Assembly: GCA_900543525.1 (NCBI GenBank)
Contig: UQRS01000030.1
Location: forward strand, 1-24,788
Source: an uncultured Oscillospiraceae bacterium
GTDB lineage: Bacteria; Bacillota; Clostridia; Oscillospirales; Acutalibacteraceae
DNA: 24,788 nt
Direction: 5' to 3'
Shown one piece after another: positions 15,068 to 22,986 of this stretch. The translations under genes and the position numbers were made by a program. The first letter of the stretch is position 1. Each line of letters opens with the position of its first letter. The notes beneath the pieces were generated by a model. The model did not search any database and was not told where the DNA came from. It was given only the letters and a program-made list of their open reading frames with translations.

Positions 15068-15916
15068 TCAAAGGGAGAGCCGGGCAGCGGTCAGCGTATT
15101 CTGCATCAGCATGGCGATGGTCATCGGGCCGACGCCGCCCGGCACCGGCGTAATCGCAGAGGCAACCGGCTCCACCGCGGCAAAATCGACGTCGCCGCAA
15201 AGCTTGCCGTTCTCATCCCGATCCATGCCGACGTCGATGACGACCGCCCCGGGCTTTACCATATCCGGCCCGACAAATTTCGGCTTGCCGATCGCGACAA
15301 TCAGAATATCGGCCCTGCGGCAAACCTCCGCAAGGTTTTTCGTCCGGCTGTGGCAGATGGTGACCGTGGCATTCTTATGCAGCATCAGCATAGCCATCGG
15401 CTTGCCGACAATGTTGGAGCGGCCGATCACCACGCAGCTTTTCCCCTCAATCTCCACATTCGCGGCGGCCAGCAGCTCCATGATGCCGGCCGGCGTGCAG
15501 GGGAGAAAATGATAATCCCCGATCATGATCCGGCCGACATTGACCGGATGAAAGGCGTCGACATCCTTCTCCGGAGAAATGGTTTTCAGCACCCGCTCCT
15601 CATCCAGATGGGCGGGCAGCGGCAGCTGACAGAGGATGCCGTGAATCCGGTCGTCCCGGTTCAGCCGCTCGATCAGCGCCAGCAGCTCCTCCATACTCGT
15701 ATCGGCCGGCAGGGCATGCTCTTCGGAATAAAACCCAACCTCGGCGCAGGCCTTTTTCTTATTATTTACATACACGCGGGAGGCGCTGTCGTCCCCCACA
15801 ATGATGACCGCAAGACCCGGCTGAACGCCGCCGGCCTTGATCAGCGCCTCGGTCTCCTTCGCGATGCGCGCCTTTACCGCGGCCGAGACGGCCTTTCCAT
15901 CTATAATCGTTGCCAT
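15068..15916 (-). CDS. folD: Bifunctional methylenetetrahydrofolate dehydrogenase/cyclohydrolase
   Basis: Interconverts 5,10-methylene-, methenyl- and 10-formyl-THF in one-carbon metabolism. The 282-residue length is standard. The catalytic Tyr/Lys segment SRVYVNNKKKACAEVG, the QLPLPAHLDEERVL motif, DVDAFHPVNVG, GRSNIVGKPMAMLML, and the C-terminal signature TPVPGGVGPMTIAML are all present. The frame is open well upstream, but only ATG 15916 gives the family start MATIIDGKAV and has a GGAAGGGG-type ribosome binding site. It begins 16 bases after the lgt stop, so it is likely in the yfmF-yfmH-lgt operon. A GC-rich hairpin with G-U pairs (about 14988-15007) followed by T5 may terminate it. Confidence 0.95.
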   Translation of the reverse strand: MATIIDGKAVSAAVKARIAKETEALIKAGGVQPGLAVIIVGDDSASRVYVNNKKKACAEVGFYSEEHALPADTSMEELLALIERLNRDDRIHGILCQLPLPAHLDEERVLKTISPEKDVDAFHPVNVGRIMIGDYHFLPCTPAGIMELLAAANVEIEGKSCVVIGRSNIVGKPMAMLMLHKNATVTICHSRTKNLAEVCRRADILIVAIGKPKFVGPDMVKPGAVVIDVGMDRDENGKLCGDVDFAAVEPVASAITPVPGGVGPMTIAMLMQNTLTAARLSL

Positions 15917-15932
15917 ATCTCTTTCCCCTTCC

Positions 15933-17063
15933 TTATGCCTTTTCCGCAGGCGTCTGGCCGTCGGACGCGTCGGCAGAAATCTCCTCATCTGTGCCGTCTG
16001 CACCGGCCGCTCCGGTTTCCTCCGCCTCTTCGGCGGCAGAAATTCCCTCCGGAGGGTCGGAGGGCGCGGCCGTTTCATCCTGCATTTCGGTTTTCGGCGC
16101 TTCGGCAGATTCTCCGGTTTCCTGCGTTTCGGCAAGATCCCCGTTCTCCTGCGCCTCGGCGGCCCTTCGCGCCTCGGCAGCGGCGGCGGTGCCCTCCATC
16201 TCCGCAGTGAAAAGCGGCGTGTAGTCGCTCGGGATCGCGGCCTTCTTCCGGCGCACCGAAAGGACGATCAGCAGCGTGGCGCAAACCACAACGGCCAGCG
16301 CCGACACCAGCTGCGAAACGCGCAGGCTGCCTATGTACAGGCTGTCGGTGCGCAGCCCCTCGATAAAGAAGCGGCCGACGCCGTACCATACGCCGTACCC
16401 CAGCGCAATCTGGCCGGAGAACTTGCGGTGGCGGCTGAGGATATGCAGCAGGATAAAGCCGAGCAGACACCAGATAGACTCATACAAAAAGCAGGGGTGC
16501 ACCATGACTCCGTCGAAATAAAAGTCGGCGACCGCCTCGCTCGTCATGCCCCACCAGTCGGGAAGATGACTGCCCTGCACATAGCGGCCGAACGCCTCCT
16601 GATTAAAGAAGTTGCCCCAGCGGCCGACGGCCTGTCCGATCAGAAAGCCGAGCGCGGTAAGGTCGAGAACATCGGCAATCTTCACCCGGCGGATTTTACA
16701 CATCAGCGCGCCGACCGCCACGGCGGTAATCACCCCGCCATAGATTGCCAGCCCGCCGTCATGGATGCTGAAAAATTTTTTAAAGCCCTGGATTCCGCCG
16801 CCGTCAAACAGCAGATAGTAGGCCCTGGCCCCCAGGATCGCGAGCGGCGTCGTCACAAGTATGCAGTCGATCAGCCGGTCGTTGTCAATGCCGAACCGCT
16901 TTGTATTGCGGAAGGCGTAAATCAGCGCCAGCAAAAAGCCGAGCGAAATCAGGATCCCGTACCAGTAAATCGGCCAGCCGTTCTCCCCAAACGGGAGGGT
17001 GAAGGCCACCCGGTCAATATCCATCTCCAGCCCGAAAAGGGTGACGTGATAGGTAGTGTCCAT
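15933..17063 (-). CDS. lgt: Prolipoprotein diacylglyceryl transferase with acidic C-terminal tail
   Basis: Transfers diacylglycerol from phosphatidylglycerol to the lipobox cysteine of prolipoproteins. The hallmarks are YWYGILISLGF (33-43), HDGGLAIYGG (101-110) and the Lgt signature GRWGNFFNQEAFG (147-159), then HPCFLYES (189-196) and GVGRFFIEGLRTDSL (228-242). About seven membrane segments are visible. The enzyme body ends near residue 275; the remaining ~100 residues form a low-complexity tail rich in Ala, Glu and Thr after a basic RRKKA, which canonical Lgt (about 260-290 aa) lacks. GGAGG precedes ATG 17063. It lies 49 bases after yfmH and 16 bases before folD. Confidence 0.93.
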   Translation of the reverse strand: MDTTYHVTLFGLEMDIDRVAFTLPFGENGWPIYWYGILISLGFLLALIYAFRNTKRFGIDNDRLIDCILVTTPLAILGARAYYLLFDGGGIQGFKKFFSIHDGGLAIYGGVITAVAVGALMCKIRRVKIADVLDLTALGFLIGQAVGRWGNFFNQEAFGRYVQGSHLPDWWGMTSEAVADFYFDGVMVHPCFLYESIWCLLGFILLHILSRHRKFSGQIALGYGVWYGVGRFFIEGLRTDSLYIGSLRVSQLVSALAVVVCATLLIVLSVRRKKAAIPSDYTPLFTAEMEGTAAAAEARRAAEAQENGDLAETQETGESAEAPKTEMQDETAAPSDPPEGISAAEEAEETGAAGADGTDEEISADASDGQTPAEKA

Positions 17064-17112
17064 ACTGCAGAAACCTCCGTTTTATTGAAATCAGGAATCG
17101 CGATACCAGGGG

Positions 17113-18390
17113 TTATTTCGCACCCGTCCCGGACACGACCGAGAGGACGGCATTCTCCGCCTTTAAGGTTTCCAGCCGGGCGGCGACATCCTCTAATGTC
17201 AGCGCCTGCAGAATTGCAAGGTCGTCGAACAGCCCTGTGCCGGTCATAGCCGCCTCCACCATGCCGGAGGCGATACGCTCGACGTTGTTGAACTGCATGA
17301 CGCTGCGGCCATACTTGGCGCGGCGGGCGGCCTCAAACAAGGCGGGGTCAAGCCCCTCCCGGCGTAGGCGGTCAATCTCGGCAAACACGGCGTCCCGCAC
17401 TGCCTCCGGCCGGGTCGACTCCCCCGAAAGCAGGGGAACGGCATAGCCGTAGCCGTTGAAATACTCGGTATCGAAGTTGGCGTTGAGCGCCCCCTCCTCA
17501 ATCAATCGCTCGTACAGCGAAGAGGTCGGCCCGATCAGAAGCTCCAGCAGAATTTCGGTCGAGAGAATCTCCTTGAGACTGCGCTCGGGGCGCTCGCACT
17601 TCTCCTTAAAGCCGAGGCAGAAGAGCGGCACACTGACAGCAAAGCTCTGGGAAACGTAAGGCCGGAGCACCCCGTCCTTCTCCTCAAACCGGCCGCGCTC
17701 GACCCTGACCGGGTGCACCGGCTTCAGCCTCTTTTCAATCTGCTCGAGCAGGCGATCGGGGTCGACCTTTCCGGCGACGCAGATGAACATGTTGCCGAGG
17801 TTGTAGAAGGCGTTGTAGCAGCGGTACAAGAGGTCGGCGTCAATCTCCGCAATCGACTCAACCGTGCCGGCAATGTCGATTTTGACCGGGTGATTCTGGA
17901 ACATGGCCTCCAGCATATTGAACAGCACCCGCCAGGAGGGGCTGTCGTCGTACATCCGGATTTCCTGCCCGATGATGCCCTGCTCCTTATCGACCGTCTC
18001 CTTGGTGAAATAGGGCGACTGAACAAAATCCAGCAGGATGTCAAAGCTCTCCTCAAAACGGTCGGAGCAGGAGAAAAGGTAGCAGGTTCGGTCAAAGGAG
18101 GTGTAGGCGTTGGCCGACGCGCCGGTTTTTGCATACCGGGTAAAGGCGTCGCCGTCCTCACTCTCGAACAGCTTGTGCTCGAGGAAGTGGGCGATGCCGG
18201 CCGGCACCTCCTCCATACGGCCGCCGTCGACCGCAAACTTGGTGTCGATCGAGCCGTACCGGGTGCCGAACATGGCATAGGCGGAGGTGTAGGCCTCCTT
18301 CGGGCAGATGTAGATTTTAAGGCCGCTCTCGTGCTCGGCATAGATATATTTTTCGCCGATGGCGGCGTTTTCGATGACGGTTTTATTCAT
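17113..18390 (-). CDS. yfmH: M16 peptidase, EF-P modification-associated YfmH type
   Basis: A 425-residue pitrilysin-family protein. The inverted zinc motif HFLEH (residues 68-72) is intact, with the downstream Glu in the GIIGQEIRMYDDSPSW helix, so it is probably catalytic. The KLFESEDGDAF and ANAYTSFDRTCYLFSC segments are typical of the YfmH subgroup (Bacillus ymfH). Genetic work in Bacillus links this pair to 5-aminopentanol modification of elongation factor P; the proteolytic substrate is unknown. The ATG overlaps the stop of yfmF by eight bases, so the two are translationally coupled. Confidence 0.88.
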   Translation of the reverse strand: MNKTVIENAAIGEKYIYAEHESGLKIYICPKEAYTSAYAMFGTRYGSIDTKFAVDGGRMEEVPAGIAHFLEHKLFESEDGDAFTRYAKTGASANAYTSFDRTCYLFSCSDRFEESFDILLDFVQSPYFTKETVDKEQGIIGQEIRMYDDSPSWRVLFNMLEAMFQNHPVKIDIAGTVESIAEIDADLLYRCYNAFYNLGNMFICVAGKVDPDRLLEQIEKRLKPVHPVRVERGRFEEKDGVLRPYVSQSFAVSVPLFCLGFKEKCERPERSLKEILSTEILLELLIGPTSSLYERLIEEGALNANFDTEYFNGYGYAVPLLSGESTRPEAVRDAVFAEIDRLRREGLDPALFEAARRAKYGRSVMQFNNVERIASGMVEAAMTGTGLFDDLAILQALTLEDVAARLETLKAENAVLSVVSGTGAK

Positions 18391-19663
18391 GGTCAGCAGC
18401 CTCCTTCGGGGAAAGCAGATAGGTCAGCGCCGGTTTGACCGACCGGGCGGCTTTCACAACATCCTCCCGCGTGACGGCGGAAACGGCGGCCAAAAGCTCC
18501 TCCGCCGTGCAGGGGCGATCATCAAAAATCTGCGATATATAAAAGCTCTCGGTCTCCCGCTGGGAATCGAACATGCTCCGGATTCGATCGGATTTGGAGA
18601 GGATGGAGGCCGCCAGCTCGCTGTCGTCGAACCCGCCCTCCTGCATGACGGCCAGCTGAGCCAGAATCTCCCGCTCGGCGGCCGCGGCATTCTGCTTCTC
18701 CACGCCCGAGTCAACTAAAAGAATCCCCTTGAACCGGTTGGAGCGGGCGGCGCAGTAGTAGCAAAGGCTCAGCTTCTCCCGCACGTTGGTGAAAAGGCGG
18801 GAGTAGGGGCCGCCGCCAAACAGGTCGCACATCACCGAAAATGCGGCCGTCTCGAGCACGCTGCCGGTCACCCCGGTATGGAAGGCCATAACCAGCTTGC
18901 CCTGGGCAACCTCCATCTCCTCCACGACGCGGCGGGGAGCGGAAACCGGCGCCAGCGCGCCAAACACCCGAAGGGCAGCGGGGCGGCGCTCTCTGGCCGA
19001 GAAGGCGTCGCCGAACACGGCAAAAATATCGTCGGGCGAGCAGCTCGAAACCACCGTGACGCGAACCTGCGCCTCCTCCAGCGCGCGGCGCCATGCGGCG
19101 AGAAGATCGTCGCAGGTCAGAGCGGCCGCCCCTTCGGCCGTGCCGTACTGCGGAAGGCCATAAACCTCATTTTCAAACAGCACCGCTTCCGCCCGATTCA
19201 GGGCATAAAGGCGCTTGTCATTCAGCTCGCTCTCGATGGTTTCGAGAAGCAGCCGCTTCTCCCGGTCGAGGTCGGACTGCTTGAAGCGGCCGTTCTCATC
19301 CAGATTGGGGCGGAAGATCATACCCGCCAGCAGCGCGGCGCAGTCGGCGGCGATTTTCCCCTCCGGCACGAAGCGGTCGTCCAGCGCCGTCAGGGTCAGG
19401 GTCAGAATCTGCGCGTCCCCCACCTTGCCGGAGGAGGTGCCGAGCGACGCGCCGTAGAGGCCGGACAACCTCGTTTGCAGCGAACGGTAGTCGGGATACT
19501 CGGCAGAGGAGGTGGTCAGCATGGCCGGCAGCAGGGTGTTGGCCGAGATGGTCTCCCGCTCGAGGGGCAGGAAGAAGCTGACCGATATACGGGTGGTCTT
19601 GAACCGGGCGGAGGGGATGTAAAGCCCCTGCACACCGCTTGCAAGAGTGACGGTCTGGTTCAA
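18383..19663 (-). CDS. yfmF: M16 peptidase-like, EF-P modification-associated YfmF type
   Basis: A 426-residue partner of YfmH in the M16 family (Bacillus ymfF). The position where HxxEH should lie reads LLPAMLTTSSAEYPDYRSL, so the zinc site is absent, as expected for the non-catalytic half of an M16 pair. Other family features remain: LSGLYGASLG, FGGGPYSRLFTNVREKLSLCYY, and a C-terminal VVKAARSV helix. No suitable ATG fits; TTG 19663 has AAAGGAGC eight bases upstream and gives the family start LNQTVTLASGV. It is the first gene of the minus-strand operon yfmF-yfmH-lgt-folD. Confidence 0.87.
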   Translation of the reverse strand: MNQTVTLASGVQGLYIPSARFKTTRISVSFFLPLERETISANTLLPAMLTTSSAEYPDYRSLQTRLSGLYGASLGTSSGKVGDAQILTLTLTALDDRFVPEGKIAADCAALLAGMIFRPNLDENGRFKQSDLDREKRLLLETIESELNDKRLYALNRAEAVLFENEVYGLPQYGTAEGAAALTCDDLLAAWRRALEEAQVRVTVVSSCSPDDIFAVFGDAFSARERRPAALRVFGALAPVSAPRRVVEEMEVAQGKLVMAFHTGVTGSVLETAAFSVMCDLFGGGPYSRLFTNVREKLSLCYYCAARSNRFKGILLVDSGVEKQNAAAAEREILAQLAVMQEGGFDDSELAASILSKSDRIRSMFDSQRETESFYISQIFDDRPCTAEELLAAVSAVTREDVVKAARSVKPALTYLLSPKEAADHE

Positions 19664-19840
19664 AGCAATCGCTCCTTTAAAATAAAAACTGAAAGCACTT
19701 TGTATACCTGTTTTCCGGGGACGCCGTGCCAAAAACGATCTGCATTCCCGACAAATAAACAGAAAGAACAAAGCCGGCGCAAAACGCTTTACAGGGCGTT
19801 TCACAGCACGTATAAAGCCGCAGTGTATATATACTTTATT

Positions 19841-19849
19841 AGTATAACA
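19841..19849 (-). promoter_or_regulatory. Extended -10 promoter for the yfmF operon
   Basis: On the minus strand TGTTATACT gives an extended -10 (TG at 19849-19848, TATACT at 19846-19841) in an AT-rich patch within otherwise GC-rich DNA. The -35 region (TGGTGC) is weak. It would leave a leader of about 170 bases before the TTG start of yfmF. Confidence 0.5.
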
Positions 19850-20112
19850 TATTTTTCTCCCCCGCACCATAGATTTCAAAGATTTTTAACATTTCTTTCC
19901 GGAGGCGCGTGCAAAAGCCGGGCAAGATCGGACGGAAGCCAGACAAGCCCGGTCGAAGCCGGATGGGAAGCCGCCGCCCACTCTCCCTTTATTTTGCGTG
20001 GCCGGATGGAGATGATACGCCGGCGGACGGCGGCAAATCGCCCGGCGCTCTCCTCCCCGCGGCGAAAGCAGAAAACAACCTCCAAAAAACTGTGGCAAAA
20101 TCATACCGCATA

Positions 20113-20121
20113 TGCTATACT
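20113..20121 (+). promoter_or_regulatory. Extended -10 promoter for the zinc-ribbon gene
   Basis: TGCTATACT (TG at 20113-20114, TATACT at 20116-20121) matches the extended -10 consensus. The region 17 bases upstream is a poor -35, as is common for extended -10 promoters. The leader to ATG 20269 would be about 140 bases. Confidence 0.5.
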
Positions 20122-20268
20122 GACTGCATAATCGGTACTATCGGTTGACAAGGGCAAACACGTCTGCCGGCGATGGTACAATTGTTTTTTACCTGCACCG
20201 TCTGCCGGAGGTATTTTCCCCTCCGCGACCCTGCAGCAGGAAAACCGGTATTTTAAGGAGGAAATTGT

Positions 20269-20802
20269 ATGTTTTGCAAAAAGTGCGGATATTCTTTGTC
20301 GGATGACAGCAGCTTCTGCCCGGGATGCGGCGCGCCTGTCTCCGTCTCGACCCCCGGCGAGGGAGAGGCTTCTCCCGCTGCTTCTGCGCCCGGAACAGGA
20401 GAGGCGCCTGCCACCGCTTCTGTGGCCGCCGACAGCGGCTTTGATCCGGCCGATGTTGCGGCCAACAAAGGCGTGTGCGCCGTGGCGTATCTCTGGATTC
20501 TGTTCTTTCTGCCGATGGTGCTCCATCCGGAGTCCAAATATTGCCGCTTTCATTCCAATCAGGGGCTGCTGTTCCTGATTTTCAGCGCCGCCGTATCCAT
20601 CGCGCGGGAATTGCTGCTCTTTTTGCTTCGGTTGATTTTCCGCTCGGTCTTCGGCCTCGGCTGGTTGTGCAGCCTGCTCACCGGCTTTGTCAGCCTTGCG
20701 GCCGGCGTGCTGGTTTTCGGCATGATGATTATCGGCATCTATAACGCCCTGAACGGAAAGGCTGAGGGACTTCCGGTCATTGGGAAGTTCAAGCTTCTGT
20801 AA
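20269..20802 (+). CDS. Zinc-ribbon membrane protein (DUF4870/Tic20-like)
   Basis: A 177-residue protein in three parts. Residues 1-24 form a zinc ribbon (CKKCG and CPGCG, two CxxC pairs). Residues 25-65 are a disordered Ala/Pro/Gly/Ser/Glu-rich linker. From about 66 there are three to four membrane segments (AVAYLWILFFLPMVL; LLFLIFSAAVSIA; a last pair around VSLAAGVLVFGMMIIGIY) with the conserved-looking FHSNQGLL between the first and second, as in DUF4870-type proteins. The cytoplasmic zinc ribbon may bind a partner or metal; function is unknown. AAGGAGG lies seven bases before the ATG. It is probably monocistronic and ends at a perfect palindromic terminator. Confidence 0.82.
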   Translation: MFCKKCGYSLSDDSSFCPGCGAPVSVSTPGEGEASPAASAPGTGEAPATASVAADSGFDPADVAANKGVCAVAYLWILFFLPMVLHPESKYCRFHSNQGLLFLIFSAAVSIARELLLFLLRLIFRSVFGLGWLCSLLTGFVSLAAGVLVFGMMIIGIYNALNGKAEGLPVIGKFKLL

Positions 20803-20853
20803 GAATCGCTCTGCCGCGGCGCGGCCGCCTTTGCGCCTCACCATAGTGGACAG

Positions 20854-20895
20854 AAAAAACCGGGGGAAGATTTTAAAATCTTCCCCCGGTTTTTT
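20854..20895. terminator. Perfect 42-bp palindromic terminator
   Basis: Each strand reads A6, a GC-rich stem (CCGGGGGAAG), four T/A pairs at the centre, then T6: positions 20854-20874 are the exact reverse complement of 20875-20895. It serves the zinc-ribbon gene on the plus strand and the radical SAM operon on the minus strand. Confidence 0.93.
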
Positions 20896-20945
20896 CCTCT
20901 AAATAAAACTCCGCTGCAAAGCGCAGGGCCGCGTCTGGCGTAAAC

Positions 20946-21773
20946 TCAGTAGGTCGGAATCCACTCCAGCACCTCATCCGGGTCGGCACGCACAATGTAC
21001 CTTTCGGGATCCATCTCCTCCGCAAGCAGCTGCACATCGGGAGAAACCTCCCGCAGGCTCTCTTTAATATACACCTGCTTGCCGGCCGGGCGCAGCAGCC
21101 TTAACGCCTCCTGCAAAAAGCCGGGCCAGTCGACCCCGCGGTCCAGCCCCTTGTAGTTGTTCAGCTTGCCGATTTTATAGTGGTCGATGCTGTCATCCTC
21201 CAGCGTCTTTTCAATCAGGCGGAGGCTTTCATCCGGCTCGATCACCGGCTCCAAGCTGGCAAAGGTGCGCACCCCCGCCTCATGCAGGGTTTTGAGCACC
21301 TCCATCCGTTCTGCGGGAGAGGCCGCACCCGATTCCCATTCGCGGCTCTTGCCCTCATCAAAAAAGGTGAGGGTGCTGCCGACGGCAAGCCGGCTGCCGA
21401 ACCCGCGGAAAACATCCAGGTCGCGCAGCATCCGCTCTCCCCCTTTGGAGAGGATGGCGACCGGCGCGCCGTATTGGTCAAGCAGCTGCAGCGCCGCCCG
21501 GGTGGTATAGCTCTGGTCGGCGTTTTCGCAGTACACGTCCCCGATGAAGGAGAGGAGAATCTGCTCGGTGTAGCGGCGCGCCCTCAAATCCTTCTCCAGA
21601 TTGCGGAGGACGTCCTTGCGCGGCTCGGGCAGGCCAAAGTAATTCTCCGCCGAGCGCTGGAGCGCATGCGGCGCATAGCAGTACTGGCACCTGTGGGAGC
21701 AGCCGATATAAAGATTGCAGGCATAGGGGCTGTACTCTCGTGCCTTACCCTTCGGTTCATAAATCACGGGCAT
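20946..21773 (-). CDS. SPL-family radical SAM protein
   Basis: A 275-residue radical SAM enzyme of the spore-photoproduct-lyase-like group (COG1533). The cluster motif CxxxCxxC is Cys25, Cys29 and Cys32 in GCSHRCQYCYAPHAL, preceded by YACNLYIG. Later barrel motifs include LLSFIGDVYCENADQ, VAILSKGGERML, TLTFFDEGKSREWE and SLEPVIEP. It lacks the C-terminal Cys of true SplB repair enzymes, so photoproduct repair should not be assumed. It lies 20 bases after the methyltransferase-like gene and is the last gene of a minus-strand operon with phage-type genes; SPL-family proteins do occur in phage genomes. Confidence 0.87.
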   Translation of the reverse strand: MPVIYEPKGKAREYSPYACNLYIGCSHRCQYCYAPHALQRSAENYFGLPEPRKDVLRNLEKDLRARRYTEQILLSFIGDVYCENADQSYTTRAALQLLDQYGAPVAILSKGGERMLRDLDVFRGFGSRLAVGSTLTFFDEGKSREWESGAASPAERMEVLKTLHEAGVRTFASLEPVIEPDESLRLIEKTLEDDSIDHYKIGKLNNYKGLDRGVDWPGFLQEALRLLRPAGKQVYIKESLREVSPDVQLLAEEMDPERYIVRADPDEVLEWIPTY

Positions 21774-21793
21774 TTTAAAAGGCCTCTTTTCTT

Positions 21794-22366
21794 TTACGTC
21801 TTTTCATGCTTTTTTGGCGTGTGATAAACAAAGTAACCGTAATGTTTGATAAAGCTTGCTTTTACTTCAAGATACGTCACCCTTCGCACACCACAATTAT
21901 ATAACATTCCGTAAAACATGTCCAGTGCTTTAGAGGCAATTAGTCCATGACATTTGGCATAAATTTTCCGCAGGCCGAACATTTGCAGGCACCCGAGGTT
22001 GAGGCCGCTCAGCCGGTTGGTGATGGCGGTGTAGAGAATCACGGTCCCATCCTGCAGGGTATCGTTTTGCAGCAGCTTATACAGCACGTCGAAGGGAATG
22101 CCGTAGCTGTCGCAGTCGATGACGTTGAAGGCCGAAAGATCGAGCGTCTCCACAATCCGGCGGCTGTCGGCTGTCAGGTTCTGTCCCTTGTTCTGCTGAA
22201 TGTCGACGCCAAAATATTTCTCCTTGTCAAAATAGCTCCAGAGAAGGTTTCTGCCCGCATACAGATCAAGCACCCGCAAGCGATCGAGGTCGGCGGTCGC
22301 ACGGCGGCGCAGGGCAATCTTATTGGCAAGACGGGCGTTATCCGTCTGTATCGAGTGAAGATTCAA
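21794..22366 (-). CDS. Small methyltransferase-like protein of phage type
   Basis: A 190-residue protein. Residues about 30-55 (RVLDLYAGRNLLWSYFDKE then YFGVDIQQ) look like motif I and the acidic loop of a class I SAM-dependent methyltransferase. Residues about 80-95 read NVIDCDSYGIPFDVLY, resembling the D-x-D-P-F/Y-G-x-P motif of TRM1-like RNA methyltransferases rather than the DPPY/NPPY of DNA adenine methylases; this comparison is from memory. The start is TTG 22366 with GGAGG nine bases upstream inside the ParB-like gene, giving a 29-base overlap and translational coupling. Activity and substrate are unknown; it may be an inactive or truncated relative. Confidence 0.65.
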   Translation of the reverse strand: MNLHSIQTDNARLANKIALRRRATADLDRLRVLDLYAGRNLLWSYFDKEKYFGVDIQQNKGQNLTADSRRIVETLDLSAFNVIDCDSYGIPFDVLYKLLQNDTLQDGTVILYTAITNRLSGLNLGCLQMFGLRKIYAKCHGLIASKALDMFYGMLYNCGVRRVTYLEVKASFIKHYGYFVYHTPKKHEKT

Positions 22367-22895
22367 CCTCTATTCCCTCCATTTCCGCCAGCTGCCGGAG
22401 AAGGCCGACAACCCGGTCATTCTGATTGATGTCCAGCGTGACAAGGTAATGCACCTTCCGATAGGGGCGCAGCGTCTGCTCCTGCAAATCATGCAGATCG
22501 GCGATATATTTTTCGGTCTGCAAGCCGAAATCGTCAAACTGGAACTGCCGCAGCTCCTCCAGCTCCTGCATCAAAACAGCCTCATCAAACCCGGTTTCCA
22601 GATTCAGCGCATTGTGCGCGATAATGTAGGCGCGCTGCTCCTCCCGGCTCAGATGGTCGAGCCGGACGCAGGGCAGCGTTTTGAATCCGAGAAGCCGCGC
22701 CGCCTCAATCCGGCCGTTGCCCTCCAGCACGGTGTTCTCCGGCCCGCAGACCGCAAGCGGATCGTTGAAGCCGAATTTTTCGATTGAGTTTGCAATGTGC
22801 CGAATCTGCGCCGGAGTGTGCAGCTTGCTGTTTTTGGCATAGGGGGTCAGCTTTTCCAGGGGGATCTGCTCAATAAATAAAGAAACGTCCTGCAT
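22338..22895 (-). CDS. ParB/Srx N-terminal domain protein
   Basis: A 185-residue protein starting with a ParB/sulfiredoxin N-terminal domain: IEQIPLEKLTPYAKNSKLHT, IRHIANSIEKFGFNDPLAV, then the nucleotide-site motif NTVLEGNGRIEAARLLGFK and LPCVRLDHLSREEQRAYIIA. The last ~70 residues are a separate helical/beta tail (VHYLVTLDINQNDRVVGLL). Proteins of this type in phages and integrative elements are usually beside DNA methyltransferases or terminases, not in chromosome partition, and here the helix-turn-helix of true ParB is not evident. ATG 22895 has AAAGGA upstream. The stop lies inside the next gene. Confidence 0.82.
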   Translation of the reverse strand: MQDVSLFIEQIPLEKLTPYAKNSKLHTPAQIRHIANSIEKFGFNDPLAVCGPENTVLEGNGRIEAARLLGFKTLPCVRLDHLSREEQRAYIIAHNALNLETGFDEAVLMQELEELRQFQFDDFGLQTEKYIADLHDLQEQTLRPYRKVHYLVTLDINQNDRVVGLLRQLAEMEGIEVESSLDTDG

Positions 22896-22986
22896 AAGGA
22901 ATCATCCTTTCGGGTAAAATTTTTCTGTTTTTGGAGGGGAGCATTTTTCAAAAAAGGCCGCGCGCTTTTTGCCCCTTTTGCAAAAA

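Larger units (their letters stand above)
19664..20268. other. 605-base divergent intergenic region
   Basis: This gap separates the minus-strand yfmF operon from the plus-strand zinc-ribbon gene. It contains an AT-rich segment with the yfmF promoter (19841-19849) and, on the other side, an extended -10 for the zinc-ribbon gene (20113-20121). Between them, 19905-20070 is GC-rich with short imperfect repeats of GCCGGATGG (at about 19958 and 20000). No tRNA, small RNA or gene is convincing. Confidence 0.45.

Noticed and set aside
14675..17249. Long plus-strand open frames opposite folD and lgt
   Set aside because: They are His/Arg/Pro-rich shadows of confidently identified minus-strand genes, without start signals.
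18878..20131. Plus-strand frame of about 417 codons running from inside yfmF into the intergenic region
   Set aside because: It is antisense to yfmF and has no domain; the intergenic extension crosses promoters on both strands.
19909..20148. Possible 79-aa plus-strand gene starting with GTG after a GGAGG-like sequence
   Set aside because: The spacing from GGAGG to GTG is too short, the product is low-complexity and basic, and its end overlaps the promoter of the zinc-ribbon gene.
20946..21773. Calling the radical SAM gene spore photoproduct lyase (splB)
   Set aside because: Spore-former context is tempting, but the protein is shorter than SplB, lacks an evident catalytic C-terminal Cys, and sits with phage-type genes.
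22338..22895. Chromosome-partition ParB with a nearby origin or parS
   Set aside because: No helix-turn-helix, no ParA neighbour, no parS-like palindrome and no replication gene are present.
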